This document shows, piece by piece, positions 1-10,433 of a stretch of 32,327 bases of DNA (position 1 is the first letter of the stretch; each line of letters opens with the position of its first letter). Source of the stretch: Deltaproteobacteria bacterium (GTDB taxonomy: Bacteria > Bdellovibrionota_C > UBA2361 > JANWWW01); contig JANWWW010000014.1 of the NCBI GenBank assembly GCA_025055295.1, forward strand, positions 1 through 32,327, read 5' to 3'. The translations under genes and the position numbers were made by a program. The notes beneath the pieces were generated by a model. That model searched no databases and was not told the DNA's origin. It saw only the letters and a list, made by a program, of their open reading frames with translations.

Positions 1-291
1 AAAAGAGGCTGGAAAGCGAATATACGTGAATTATACCATACGCTTGAAAGGGCCGCTCATCTTGCAGCCTTTGAGGGCACAAATGTAATACTCCCTCAAC
101 ATTTAGAAGAACATAAAGTCACCGACTCTTTAACCATGTCGCTGAATGATAAAGTGGATGAATTTAGGAAAACTTTGATTATGCAAGCTCTCCAAAAAAA
201 CAACTACAATCAGACTGAAACCGCAAAAGAGCTCAAAATAGACAGAATTCAACTTAGGAGATATATGAAAAAGTACAACCTGTTCCGTTAG
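1..291 (+). CDS. C-terminal fragment of an NtrC-family (sigma-54 dependent) regulator with Fis-type HTH
   Basis: Frame 1 reads KRGWKANIRELYHTLERAAHLAAFEGTNVILPQHLEEHKV...MQALQKNNYNQTETAKELKIDRIQLRRYMKKYNLFR*: AAA+ C-terminal 'W.aNiReL' motif followed by a Fis-type HTH. 5' truncated by the window edge. Confidence 0.85.
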   Translation, partial: KRGWKANIRELYHTLERAAHLAAFEGTNVILPQHLEEHKVTDSLTMSLNDKVDEFRKTLIMQALQKNNYNQTETAKELKIDRIQLRRYMKKYNLFR

Positions 292-1731
292 AACTTGAGA
301 ATGACTTGGGATTTTGTAACCCTCTGACTTTCCTAACGAATCTAGTAACTATTCTTTGCTTTGCTTTCAGAAGATTACTGAAACATGCGCTTTATCAACG
401 ACGAGCGTGTAACTATAACCTGTAGATATCCTTAAAGTTTCATTTCAGCAAAATTATAAGTGGCATGAGTAAGTATTCGCCTAGCTACTTCAGAGACTAT
501 TGTTTTGATTAGGCTAATTCTTAACATGTTGGTCCGTCTGCTGGCGCGAGCCAAAAGTTGTACTTTGTTTATTGCTTGCTTTCACTCTGGTTTAAAGTAC
601 GCTTTGAGTATTTTCTCTCGATAATTGTTAGAAACCGAAACAGACTTTTTAAAAAAATTTTTGGAATGTTTGGATATTTTTGACAGATACCGCCTTGATT
701 ATCTGGGTATGAAGACTCTTTGTGATACTTGATGGGAAAATATCGAAAAATAATTATGAAACAAGGCTAAAAAGCGAAATTTCTCAAAGGTCACAGGGGC
801 ACTACGTTTGAAGATGATTTCAATCACTAAAAAATCAGAAAACATAACTCTTATAGAAGATTGTCGTTGCTTTTAATTTTTAAGAAAAAAACATAGGCAG
901 ATATAAAGTGACAAAGAAAGTAATATGAGGGGGGATATCAGAGATACTACCGGTGTTGAATACGATCAAGACTGTATTAAGCGTCTGGGGTAGAGCGGGA
1001 TATTCCTTAGAGCAGGTGTCATTGCTGTATTCAACAGGATAAGAAAGATTTATTCGGCAACTAAGGCAGGTAAAAAGTTGCATATTAGTTTTGGAAAATG
1101 AACATAAACATAGATTAAACGAAAAAGCGAGAAGGCTAGATAAAGAAGTGGTTTTAAAACCTTATTCCTGTACACAGTTTCGTAAAAGTGGCATTTTCTA
1201 AACAAGCCCCAAAAGAATGAAGATTGCTTGCCAGCATGAATAGATATACAGAGTTTCTTTGGACAGCCTTATTTAACAGTACGGAATAAACATGATTTGA
1301 CAGTAATTAGCAAATCACTGAAAAAAGCCAAAAGAAAAAATAATAAATAAAAATAGGAACTCCTCAAGAAACGGGAATTTTGCCAGGCTATTATGCTTGC
1401 TATTTTACTAAAAAGTAGCTAGAAGCAAAGTTTAATCAAAAAACTTGAAAGCTTTCTTTTGGTATGGTAACGCCTTAACAGTAAAATTTTGAAAACCGCA
1501 TCTTGTTAATCTTAAGCATATTATCCCAATAAGCCTTACCGATTTATTGAACTACGAGTGAAAGATGGCGACTATTTCGTAGCTCCCATTTGATCGAAAC
1601 CTATTAAAATTAAAAATTGTAAATATTTAAGAGTGTTATCGTAATTTGGAAACTGCTAATTATTTTGAGATCTAATTAGAAACAAACGAAGCTGTATGAC
1701 TTCGCAATCGTTATGATCTAAAATCTAACAT

Positions 1732-2061
1732 ATGGAATTTCACGAGTATCAAAAAAAATCAAGAAAAACAGCCATTTACCCAAACATAGGGAAAAATTAT
1801 GTTTACCCTCTTCTTGGCTTGGCTGGTGAGACAGGAGAAATTTTCGAAAAGTTCAAAAAACTAATAAGAGACAATGGTGGAGTAATGTCCCGGGAATTTA
1901 AGGAAGCGATTACCCTTGAGTTAGGCGATATACTTTGGTACCTCTCTAATCTTTGCTCTGAATTAAAAATAAGTTTAGATGAGGTAGCCAAAAAAAACCT
2001 AGAGAAGTTACTCTCAAGAAAAGAAAGAGGTAAACTTCGTGGCAGTGGAGACAATAGATGA
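1732..2061 (+). CDS. MazG-like nucleotide pyrophosphohydrolase
   Basis: GLAGETGEIFEKFKKLIRD...ELGDILWYLSNLCSELKISLDEVAKKNLEKLLSRKERGKLRGSGDNR matches the MazG-like EExxE/ELGD pattern and the RGKLxGSGDNR tail. Confidence 0.88.
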   Translation: MEFHEYQKKSRKTAIYPNIGKNYVYPLLGLAGETGEIFEKFKKLIRDNGGVMSREFKEAITLELGDILWYLSNLCSELKISLDEVAKKNLEKLLSRKERGKLRGSGDNR

Positions 2062-2600
2062 AAAGAACATTAACAATAACCTACAAAAGGTGCGAAAAAC
2101 AATCTGCAACTTAAGACCTTTTCATAAAGGGTCAAATTGACGATTTTATCACTTGCATCTAAGCCTGCAAGTCTTAAAATTTGAATTAACGAAGCTTTTT
2201 AAGGGAATATTCTGGATAAAAGGGAGATATCAATTTGTCAGTCTCCATAAGCTACTCCTTTTGTAAGAACACTTTAGAGAACATAACGGTTAAAATCCAT
2301 CCACAACAGATATTTTAAAAAATAAAAAGATACGGTTTTTTATAGGGTATCGTTCAATTAAGTCGCAGCACATAAACTCAGTAGTACGGTATAATTTGGA
2401 TTTAAAAGAAATCTGATTTTCCTTCCAGTACTTTAAGAATTAGGGCTTTAATTATCAAATATTTATAATGTCAATAAAAATTTTCAAAGCAAGTTTCCCT
2501 ACCACTAGTAAAAGAAAAAAAATTCAGTGTAAGTATCAATCAGCGTTGTGCACAAAAAGTTCGTGTTTGAATTTAACAAAAATTTAACTAAACTGTTTGC

Positions 2601-3275
2601 ATGTTCATTGTTAGGGTGTTGATTGGCATACTAGGTTTATCGTTTTTACCTGTAGAGTGTCAAAATGATCCTCTTGAAAAAGTCAACCGTGTTACCTACT
2701 CGATTAACTCGTTAATAGACTCGAGCTTTCTTCGTCCGGTTACGGAAGTTTATCTGAAACTGCCCGCTACATCTCGAGAGGTAATTTCGAATTTTTTTTC
2801 CAATTTGAATTCCCCTATAAGGATAGTGTCTTTCTTAATCGCAGGAGATACCAAAAATGCCGGAATAGAATTCTTGTCATTTGCAACTAATTCTATCCTA
2901 GGCTTTGGTGGATTGTTGAAACCTTCTGAAGATTTGCATTTGTCAACCCCAGAGTTTGATCTTGATCTGGCTTTAAAATCGCGTGGACTTGATACAGGTC
3001 CCTTTTTGGTGCTCCCGATTATTGGTCCAAGCAGTTTGCGAGGCATCATTCCGCTATGTCTTTCAAACATTCTTTCGATTGACTTTTTCATGATAAACAA
3101 AGGACATAACTGGTGGTATGGAGCAACACTTTTAGAGCTTCTCGACAAAAGAGCTAACTTAGAACCATTGATAGAAACTTCGGAAAAAATGTCTTTTGAT
3201 ACATATGTATTCATAAGAAACTTTTACCTTTCGAAAAGAAGTATCTCTTTCAGCGCAAAAGAGGACGAATTCTAA
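2601..3275 (+). CDS. mlaA: MlaA/VacJ family outer-membrane lipid asymmetry lipoprotein
   Basis: Signal-like N-terminus with Cys (FLPVEC), then NDPLEKVNRVTYSIN...FLRPVTEVYLKLP...NSILGFGGLLKPSEDL...GPFLVLPIIGPSSLRGIIP, characteristic of MlaA. Confidence 0.9.
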   Translation: MFIVRVLIGILGLSFLPVECQNDPLEKVNRVTYSINSLIDSSFLRPVTEVYLKLPATSREVISNFFSNLNSPIRIVSFLIAGDTKNAGIEFLSFATNSILGFGGLLKPSEDLHLSTPEFDLDLALKSRGLDTGPFLVLPIIGPSSLRGIIPLCLSNILSIDFFMINKGHNWWYGATLLELLDKRANLEPLIETSEKMSFDTYVFIRNFYLSKRSISFSAKEDEF

Positions 3276-4121
3276 GCTTTTCGTCTCGACATTTTGATAA
3301 ATGGTGCTGTTTAATCTATTTGATCAAATACAAGTTTATTTGAGACGTAAACATCAATGGAACCCGTTATATATCAAACAACTTGCATATCCTGAGTGGA
3401 TGAATTTAATGAAAAACTTTAGCTGATGCTTCTTCAGCTTAACCAAATTTTTCTCCTTGAATAAATCATCACGCATAGTTTCATTTTTAACTAGCTCTTC
3501 TTATTACAGAGTGCTTAAAAGCTAACTGTCTCTAAGTCAAAAATAATTTTAAATAAAATTCCAAAATAGCCCTGCCCAAAAATTAATTAGCCATTTCTTT
3601 TCAAATAAATTGGCTCGTTAAAAGGTTGGCGCTTTTACCAAAGCTTAGCACAAAAACAGTGTTTTCAAACCAGTATTTATTACTTCTTCGCTTTTTCCGC
3701 AGCTTTTTTTCTTTTGCCTATTTTCGAGAACAATTAGGCATTTTTTGCTCAAACCCAAAATAGACCACCCCTTTTTGTTTGTCAGATAACCCAGTCTTAA
3801 CCTATTTAAACACAACACTGCGACATAGTTCCAGAGGATATACTGCTCTCCCACTGTCACTCCTGATCGTCTTAAACAACTTAACCACTTGTAGGACTAT
3901 TTTCAAAAATAATTTTCTACTTGCTTTAACAAGTCAATTACTGATTCATGTTTTTTGGTTGTGTTAAATAAACCAAAACACTTAAGTCTTCTTTAAGCAT
4001 TGCACTTTTTGATTAACAAAATGATTGAAATTGTATTTAGGGGCTTAGTATTCTTTGCTACATTTTTTGTAAAATTCTGTTAACCATTGCTTCATAATTC
4101 ATTTTTTGACAACTTCCTTCC

Positions 4122-5711
4122 TTAATTTTCGACTATAGCGCTTGAGCTTGCTTTCATGCTTTCCAAAAATTCCTCGTTTGTCTTGGTAGCCTCCATCTTC
4201 GATATCAACCACTCCATAGCCTCAACCGGTGTCAACGGCGCCAAAAGCTTCCTCAATAACCATACCTTCTGCAATACATCTGGCTTCAATAACAACTCCT
4301 CCTTCCTCGTCCCACTCTTGTTTAAATCTATCGCAGGAAATATCCTCCTCTCCGCTAACACCCGACTTAACACTAACTCCATGTTCCCTGTCCCCTTAAA
4401 CTCCTCAAATATAACCTCATCCATCCGACTACCAGTGTCTATCAACGCTGTCCCTATTATCGTTAAACTACCACCCTCCTCCGTGTTCCTCGCTGCCCCA
4501 AAAAACCTCTTCGGCTTGTGCAACGCATTGCTGTCCACTCCACCTGACAATATCTTCCCAGACGCAGGAACCACAGCATTGTATGCCCTCGCTAACCTCG
4601 TTATCGAATCCAACAATATCACTACATCAAACTTGTGCTCCACTAGCCTCTTCGCCTTCTCTAACACCATCTCCGCTACCTGCACATGCCTATGCGCTGG
4701 CTCGTCAAACGTCGAACTCACCACCTCCGCCTTCACACTCCTCTCCATGTCCGTCACCTCCTCCGGCCTCTCATCTATCAATAACACTATCACCACACAC
4801 TCAGGATGATTCTCCGTTATGCTCCTCGCTACCTGCTGTAACAATATCGTCTTACCTGCCTTCGGCGGCGATGTTATCAACGCCCTCTGCCCCTTACCTA
4901 TCGGCGCAAATAAATCTATCACCCTCATACTTAACGAACCCCCCGCTACCTCCAACCTCAACTGCTCACTCGGATATAGCGGCGTTAAATTGTCAAACGT
5001 TATCTTCCTCTTCAAATACTCAGGATCCGTATAATTAACCTTGTTAACCTTCACCAACGCAAAATACCTCTCACCTTCCCTCTCCCTCGGCGCCCTAACC
5101 TCCCCTGATACCGTATCCCCTGTCCTCAATGAATACCTCCTTATTATCCCTGGACTAACATATATATCATCCGACCCACTCAAATAATTAAAATCCGATG
5201 TCCTTAAAAATCCAAAACCATCATTCAATACCTCCAATACCCCCTCAGCTATTATCACCCCATTCGGCGATACCAACTTGTTTATCAACGAAAATATCAA
5301 ATCCTGCCTCTTCAGCCCGTTCGCATTCTCTATCCCATGCTCACTCGCAAGCCTCACCAACTCATCCGGCTTCAGCTTCTTAACCTGATTTAAATCTACA
5401 TACCCACCTCTCACAATATCTCCCATTACTCCACCAACCTCTCCTCCTACAACCACCGCTCCACCATTACTCACACCATCTACACCCACATCTCCTATAA
5501 CACTCACTTCCTTCACCCCTAATTCATTCACACCAACCTCCTTTCCCACTTCTCCACCATCTACTACCTCACCCACTTCTCTTACCTCAACCTCCTTCAC
5601 AACCCTACGACGCCTGCTACCTCCACCTGATAACCCTTCAACACCTATATCTTGATATTTCTTTTCATCTCCACTCTCAATACCTCTCCTACCTGCACCC
5701 CTCCTCCTCAT
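4122..5711 (-). CDS. rho: Transcription termination factor Rho with a low-complexity Gly/Val/Glu-rich N-terminal extension
   Basis: [31 protein letters not shown] (Rho N domain), [35 protein letters not shown] (RNA-binding domain), [24 protein letters not shown] (P-loop), [83 protein letters not shown]. Confidence 0.98.
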   Translation of the reverse strand: MRRRGAGRRGIESGDEKKYQDIGVEGLSGGGSRRRRVVKEVEVREVGEVVDGGEVGKEVGVNELGVKEVSVIGDVGVDGVSNGGAVVVGGEVGGVMGDIVRGGYVDLNQVKKLKPDELVRLASEHGIENANGLKRQDLIFSLINKLVSPNGVIIAEGVLEVLNDGFGFLRTSDFNYLSGSDDIYVSPGIIRRYSLRTGDTVSGEVRAPREREGERYFALVKVNKVNYTDPEYLKRKITFDNLTPLYPSEQLRLEVAGGSLSMRVIDLFAPIGKGQRALITSPPKAGKTILLQQVARSITENHPECVVIVLLIDERPEEVTDMERSVKAEVVSSTFDEPAHRHVQVAEMVLEKAKRLVEHKFDVVILLDSITRLARAYNAVVPASGKILSGGVDSNALHKPKRFFGAARNTEEGGSLTIIGTALIDTGSRMDEVIFEEFKGTGNMELVLSRVLAERRIFPAIDLNKSGTRKEELLLKPDVLQKVWLLRKLLAPLTPVEAMEWLISKMEATKTNEEFLESMKASSSAIVEN

Positions 5712-5783
5712 ACAACCAACCTCACACGGATTTTATTCAATTCACACCTTCCAGAAATCGTTTAGATACCCTCTACTCGCTAA

Positions 5784-5812
5784 ATTTTACAACCTCACCA
5801 CATCCTTGTCAA
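5784..5812 (-). promoter_or_regulatory. Canonical sigma-70-type promoter for rho: TTGACA-N17-TAAAAT
   Basis: Minus-strand TTGACA (5812-5807), 17-nt spacer, TAAAAT (5789-5784). Predicted start near 5777, giving a leader of about 65 nt before the rho ATG. Confidence 0.75.
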
Positions 5813-6003
5813 AGTCACATCGGATTAATAAACGTCAATGTAATTTGAAGATAAACTGCAACAAAATCTTTTCTACTCAAAGAGGCTTTTATTAAGTGCA
5901 AATATTGGCAAAAAATTAGCGTTTGTTCAACAAGCCTCTAATTATACTCATCAAAATTTTCATAAGTAAGATTTATGCGAACCTAAAGCTATGCGGCTCA
6001 AAA

Positions 6004-6606
6004 TTATTCCGATTTTATTTTCCTAAATTTTACATCCAGTCCATAATTTAAAGTTACTTCCTCTCGGTCAATTTCTTTCCAGCAAGCTTTCAAGTCAAGC
6101 AGCAGTTCTGCAATACTTTTCCTGGTTCTTAACGGTCGACCCGATACTGCGAAATCCAAGTCACAATAGATTCCTATTATTTCATTTGGATCTGATTGAC
6201 AAACGACTTTCTCAACATCGTGTGACTTTAGAAACTTGTGAGAGTGACTAAAGGGGTCTGCAAGAAGGTAATCATCGCTTGTTATTTTTACGAAAACGTT
6301 TTTGCCCAGAGCTTTCGCCAAGTCAATCAAACTCACACCGTAACATGCTACTAAGTCTTTCCTAGCTGTTTTGATGCCTAGCGCAATTGCTAAATTAACC
6401 TTAAGGCCAGTAAAACTACCCGGGCCCAGCGGAATGATTACTTCTCCTGATCCTTGAAGTTTCAAGTTCTGTAAGACTGTTATCAATTCGTAACTTAGGT
6501 CATCTCGACTGTATCTGACTATCGCCGCTGGTGGCGCTTCAGGGGAAACCCTATACGCCACACTCATCAACCAAGACGAGCAGTCAAAAGCTAACGAAAA
6601 GGTCAC
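6004..6606 (-). CDS. tsaB: tRNA threonylcarbamoyladenosine biosynthesis protein TsaB
   Basis: N-terminal LAFDCSSWLMSVAY and the hallmark GPGSFTGLKVNLAIALGIKTA. 4-nt overlap with the upstream gene; GTG start. Confidence 0.88.
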   Translation of the reverse strand: MTFSLAFDCSSWLMSVAYRVSPEAPPAAIVRYSRDDLSYELITVLQNLKLQGSGEVIIPLGPGSFTGLKVNLAIALGIKTARKDLVACYGVSLIDLAKALGKNVFVKITSDDYLLADPFSHSHKFLKSHDVEKVVCQSDPNEIIGIYCDLDFAVSGRPLRTRKSIAELLLDLKACWKEIDREEVTLNYGLDVKFRKIKSE

Positions 6607-7418
6607 TCCTTTAACATTTTTTTTGCAAATGCTATATTGGAAAAGTGGAGGACCGCCAAAGAAACGCTGGAAATGAAAAACAAAGTTCTCATGAAATGTT
6701 CTGTCCAGTGAACAAAAAAATTCTCATCTAAACCTAATGGCCCTTTTGAATCATAAACGATGGCGGACAATGAATGATCATGTTGACTAAAGTGTCCCAG
6801 ATGGTCCAAAGAAGGTAAAATTGTGGCCAACGAGGATAGAACTATACCACTAAACATTTGAACGCCGATTATAAAAAAAACTGAGGCAACGCCAGCCATT
6901 CCCGTGAGAAAAGCTGTTTGGTTTCGAACCATTCTGGAATGCACCAGATGCTTGTACATGGGGTATAACAATCCTTTAAAAGCGGAAATTACTGAAACAA
7001 AAGTAAGTCCAAGTACTAAATAGGGTGAATGCACTAATTTGGTTAATCCATAAAAAATACCCGCCGAAGAGGACGCTAGACCCGCTCCCATCAAAATTCC
7101 GAGGAAGGCGCATTTCATCGCGCATAAACTACTTCCCGCAAACCCTACAAGATCTGCAGTTTTACAAAAGTGTTCGTGCCTATCGTGGTTTTCAAGTAAG
7201 TGAGAACCGATTGTTGGCACAAGGCCGTTTTGTCTTCGTCCAAACCTAAGCCTCTTTATTAAGCTAACCCGAATTTTTTCCACTTGAAGTCTAAGGCGTT
7301 CAAACAGTATTCGAGAAGAACTTGATGCGCGCTTTTTCGAACAACTCACCGCTAAATCTTTGTTCGAACTTGAATGAAGCTCTTCTATTGGGGTAGGGTT
7401 ATTGAACCTCGGATGCAT
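6603..7418 (-). CDS. His-rich multi-TM membrane protein, possibly MerC-like
   Basis: HLLENHDRHEHFCKTADLVGFAGSSLCAMKCAFLGILMGAGLAS resembles the MerC-type 'D.LG...S.LCA.HC' first helix; several hydrophobic segments and clustered His. Confidence 0.4.
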   Translation of the reverse strand: MHPRFNNPTPIEELHSSSNKDLAVSCSKKRASSSSRILFERLRLQVEKIRVSLIKRLRFGRRQNGLVPTIGSHLLENHDRHEHFCKTADLVGFAGSSLCAMKCAFLGILMGAGLASSSAGIFYGLTKLVHSPYLVLGLTFVSVISAFKGLLYPMYKHLVHSRMVRNQTAFLTGMAGVASVFFIIGVQMFSGIVLSSLATILPSLDHLGHFSQHDHSLSAIVYDSKGPLGLDENFFVHWTEHFMRTLFFISSVSLAVLHFSNIAFAKKMLKE

Positions 7419-7422
7419 AAGG

Positions 7423-8037
7423 TTAGTCTATATTTTTAAATAAAATATCTTCAAGCATGCGCAGGGCAGTAAGAAAATCTTTTTTCCGATGATTGTTAAA
7501 AACAACGAAATCAACGTGAGGAAAAGTTTTCTCAAAATCAAACTGTCGCTCAAGTCGTTCTTTAGCAAAATTCACGTTTTTTTTAAAAGCTCTTTTTAAA
7601 CATAACTCCCTCTTTGCGAAAATAAGAACTACCTTTGTTCCTTTCAGTCTCATATGACTCTCAAAGTAAAGGGGAATGAAGAGAAGCCTGAGCTTATGGT
7701 TTTTTGAACTTAGACGATTTTTATTTAACTCTTTGTAAACAGCTTTGTGAACAAATTTTTCCCACCTCAAAAGAAGCTTGCGATCACGAAACACTTTATC
7801 AGTTATGTTCGCAAAAATTTTTTTTTGGTCTGTGTTCGAAATGCTCTTACGAGCTTGAAAACGTAGTAACTTAAATTCTGGAAACCGTCGTATTACGGTC
7901 CGCAAATTTGATAAAATCACATGTTTGACTATCCTATCAGCATCTGTACACTCGTAGCCCTTTTTCTCGAAGTAATTCTGAGCAGTTGATTTTCCTGAAC
8001 AAAGATTGCCAGTGAAAATAATGGTTTTGACTGTCAA
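7423..8037 (-). CDS. coaE: Dephospho-CoA kinase (CoaE-like)
   Basis: P-loop IIFTGNLCSGKSTAQNYFEKKGYECTDADRIVKHVIL corresponds to CoaE G.i.SGKSt...f...G....DAD.i. TTG start. Confidence 0.72.
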   Translation of the reverse strand: MTVKTIIFTGNLCSGKSTAQNYFEKKGYECTDADRIVKHVILSNLRTVIRRFPEFKLLRFQARKSISNTDQKKIFANITDKVFRDRKLLLRWEKFVHKAVYKELNKNRLSSKNHKLRLLFIPLYFESHMRLKGTKVVLIFAKRELCLKRAFKKNVNFAKERLERQFDFEKTFPHVDFVVFNNHRKKDFLTALRMLEDILFKNID

Positions 8038-8073
8038 TTACTTTAAATCGCCTTTGAGTCTATAATACTGATA

Positions 8074-9144
8074 ATGAACTTTAAAGACTTTTATTATTTT
8101 AGAAGTGCTGTTTTCAAAAAAATACCAAATGGTTGCGACCTATCTTTCATAAACCCAAGATATGAATTCTCGGAAAAAATTTTAAACTCATTTCTAGATG
8201 CTGTGAAAGCTCGAAACAGAGCTGGTGCCCTTTCATACGGACCTGCCAAGGGCGATTTTCACACGAGACTGCTCTGTATAAACTTCTGGAATCATATCAC
8301 AGGCTCTAATTACTCTGAAGACTCCGCGATCGTAACCCAAGGTACCAAAGACGCTTTGAACTTCTTCCTAAGGGTATTTACCGTTCCAGGCCAGAAAATA
8401 TTTCTTGAACGACCGACATACCCTGTTTATGAATTTCTAGCCAAAGCAAATGGATTGATTATAGAAAAATCTATTAAGGACGCTGAATTAATTGTTCTAA
8501 GTGCTCCAAACAACCCGTCTGGACAGGTAAATACCGAGTTATTAAATGAGTTAAAGAGATATGCGGCTCAGAAAATGATTTTTTTTGACGGGGTTTACAT
8601 TCCGCTCATACGGGAAAGCGTCGTTTTTTTAAAAGAGTTACGCACATTAAACTCTATTTTATTTGAATCCTTTTCAATTTCCAAAGCTTTCGGAGGCGGA
8701 GGCATAAGGTGTGGGGTGCTGTTTTATCCGACAATTTTTAAATCGGTAATTGAAACCGCTCGAACCCGCATTGGTTACAATCCCTCTGTTTTAAGCGAAG
8801 CTTTTCTGGGAGTGTTGTTGACCGAAGGCTTCGACATCCCTCAAGAATTAATCTACTTAAACCGCCATAAACTTAACTTAATTAGAGGGTTTAGTTTAGG
8901 ACAATATTGTTTATCTATCGAGGGTCTGCCATTTTGTTGGCTGAAGCATCCACGGGTAAACAAAGATCTGTGGGAAAAGCTTGCGTTTTCGGGTTTTTTA
9001 ACAACTTGGGGCGGATTTTATGGAAAAGAATATTCTGATTGCTTAAGACTCAGTTTAACCGTTTCTGAGGTAAATTTGGCAAGATTTTGTCAGTTGCTCT
9101 CCCAGGAATTAAACTTTCAGGCGGAGCGGGTTGCTAATGTTTAG
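8074..9144 (+). CDS. PLP-dependent fold-type I aminotransferase (class I/II)
   Basis: ALSYGPAKGDFHTRL, VTQGTKDALNFFLRVF, ERPTYPVYEF, LSAPNNPSGQVN, SFSISKAFGGGGIRCGV (PLP lysine motif). Confidence 0.85.
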   Translation: MNFKDFYYFRSAVFKKIPNGCDLSFINPRYEFSEKILNSFLDAVKARNRAGALSYGPAKGDFHTRLLCINFWNHITGSNYSEDSAIVTQGTKDALNFFLRVFTVPGQKIFLERPTYPVYEFLAKANGLIIEKSIKDAELIVLSAPNNPSGQVNTELLNELKRYAAQKMIFFDGVYIPLIRESVVFLKELRTLNSILFESFSISKAFGGGGIRCGVLFYPTIFKSVIETARTRIGYNPSVLSEAFLGVLLTEGFDIPQELIYLNRHKLNLIRGFSLGQYCLSIEGLPFCWLKHPRVNKDLWEKLAFSGFLTTWGGFYGKEYSDCLRLSLTVSEVNLARFCQLLSQELNFQAERVANV

Positions 9145-9210
9145 GAATTTATGTGGGATAGTTTAATAAGAACAAAATTGCAGCATCTTGTACTTTTTCA
9201 CAAGTAGAGC

Positions 9211-10287
9211 GTGCGTGAATTTTTGAAACAAACTGAATTCTTTAGCCTTCAGTTTAAAATTTTGTTGTTCACTTTCTTTGCTTGTCTATCGGAACCGACG
9301 TGCAAGGAACTTTTAACTAAAGCGATCGAAAAATTATCCAAAGCGCCAGATAAACTTGAAGAGACAAAGATTTATGAGGATCTTGTGCAGAAGTGTCCGA
9401 GTGTTCCTGAACCGTTTTATAACTTAGGTGTGTTAAAACTTAGCGAAAAAAAGTTTGATGAAGCATATGGTTTTTTTGAGCAAGCTCAAAAAATTGGAAA
9501 TAGTGACAGATACATCCTAGGAGCCCTTGTAGCTGCTTCGAAATTAAAGGATCACGGCAAGTTTGAAAAATTTTGGAGGCTTGCCTCAGACAAGCTAAAG
9601 AAGGATTTTTTTTCTTATATTAGCGACCCTCAGGACGCAAATTTTGTCTTCACTTTTTATGAACCTAACCTTGGGTGTCAATTTTTAAGAATTGCCTTTC
9701 AAGCTGGGCTAGATAGCCATATCCAGTCAGCCATAGACGATTGCGGAGAGCCGTTGCTTAAAAGTGTATACACCGTGTTTCTGCAAAGAAGAAAGGATAA
9801 TTCTGTGTCAAAAGAGCAGTTATCAAAAATAACTTTCACCGATTTAACTTTGTTGAACGAATTTGAGCTCACTAGATTATTGGAAATTCTGGTTGAGGCT
9901 GAAGAGTTTTTTCAGGCGGAAGTTGTTTGGCGAAAAATTTCAAAAGAACAAACCAGTTCTACTTTCCAATGTCTTGGTGCATTTATATATTCAGGTCTGG
10001 GCAAAATGGAACAGGCTAGGTTAATTTTTGAAGGTATCGCGTGTGACACTTTACAATGTTTTGACCTTTGCGCACGGTCAGCTTTCAAAGTAGGCGATTT
10101 TCAGAAGTCCAGAGAACTTATCGAAACAGCCATAGAAAAATATGGTCAAAATGCAAAGCTTTTAAACTTTTTGGGGGTTATCCATAGAAGCCTCGGGAAC
10201 TCAAAAGAAGCTAGAAGCTTGTTTAGCAAGGCTTTAGAGATTGATCCAAACTTGGAAGAAGCAAAGCACAATCTTGGACTTAAATGA
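9211..10287 (+). CDS. TPR-repeat protein with N-terminal hydrophobic segment
   Basis: EPFYNLGVLKLSEKKFDEAYGFFEQAQKIG and LLNFLGVIHRSLGNSKEARSLFSKALEIDPNLEEAKHNLGLK are TPR units. GTG start; start position uncertain. Confidence 0.8.
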   Translation: MREFLKQTEFFSLQFKILLFTFFACLSEPTCKELLTKAIEKLSKAPDKLEETKIYEDLVQKCPSVPEPFYNLGVLKLSEKKFDEAYGFFEQAQKIGNSDRYILGALVAASKLKDHGKFEKFWRLASDKLKKDFFSYISDPQDANFVFTFYEPNLGCQFLRIAFQAGLDSHIQSAIDDCGEPLLKSVYTVFLQRRKDNSVSKEQLSKITFTDLTLLNEFELTRLLEILVEAEEFFQAEVVWRKISKEQTSSTFQCLGAFIYSGLGKMEQARLIFEGIACDTLQCFDLCARSAFKVGDFQKSRELIETAIEKYGQNAKLLNFLGVIHRSLGNSKEARSLFSKALEIDPNLEEAKHNLGLK

Positions 10288-10305
10288 AATTGCCATGCAA
10301 CGCGG

Positions 10306-10433
10306 TTCTCACATGGGGAAAGCGTGAGAAGCGATTAATATGCTTTGCTTAATCCTCAGCAAAGATAATCTAGGTTAGCTTCTCTTCGAAACATTCTACG
10401 GTAGACCTTTTTTGCTGATAGCTTTACGTAAAG
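10306..10433. repeat. Cluster of four inverted repeats in the TPR/ankyrin intergenic region
   Basis: ttctcac-N11-gtgagaa (10306-10330); ctttgct-N8-agcaaag (10343-10364); tctac-g-gtaga (10395-10405); ctttacgtaaag palindrome (10422-10433). Confidence 0.6.

Noticed and set aside
880-1083. 67-aa minus-strand ORF in the long spacer
   Set aside because: Isolated, no recognisable family or promoter, length expected by chance.
2750-3214. 154-aa minus-strand ORF within mlaA
   Set aside because: Antisense shadow of a confidently identified gene.
3645-3967. Overlapping opposite-strand ORFs (3645-3860 minus, 3779-3967 plus)
   Set aside because: Short, mutually overlapping, no recognisable motifs.
4156-5383. 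Plus-strand ORFs opposite rho (4156-4809, 4583-5038, 4819-5034, 5198-5383)
   Set aside because: Ser/Pro/Thr-rich translations of the C-rich antisense of rho; open frames explained by rho's composition, not independent genes.
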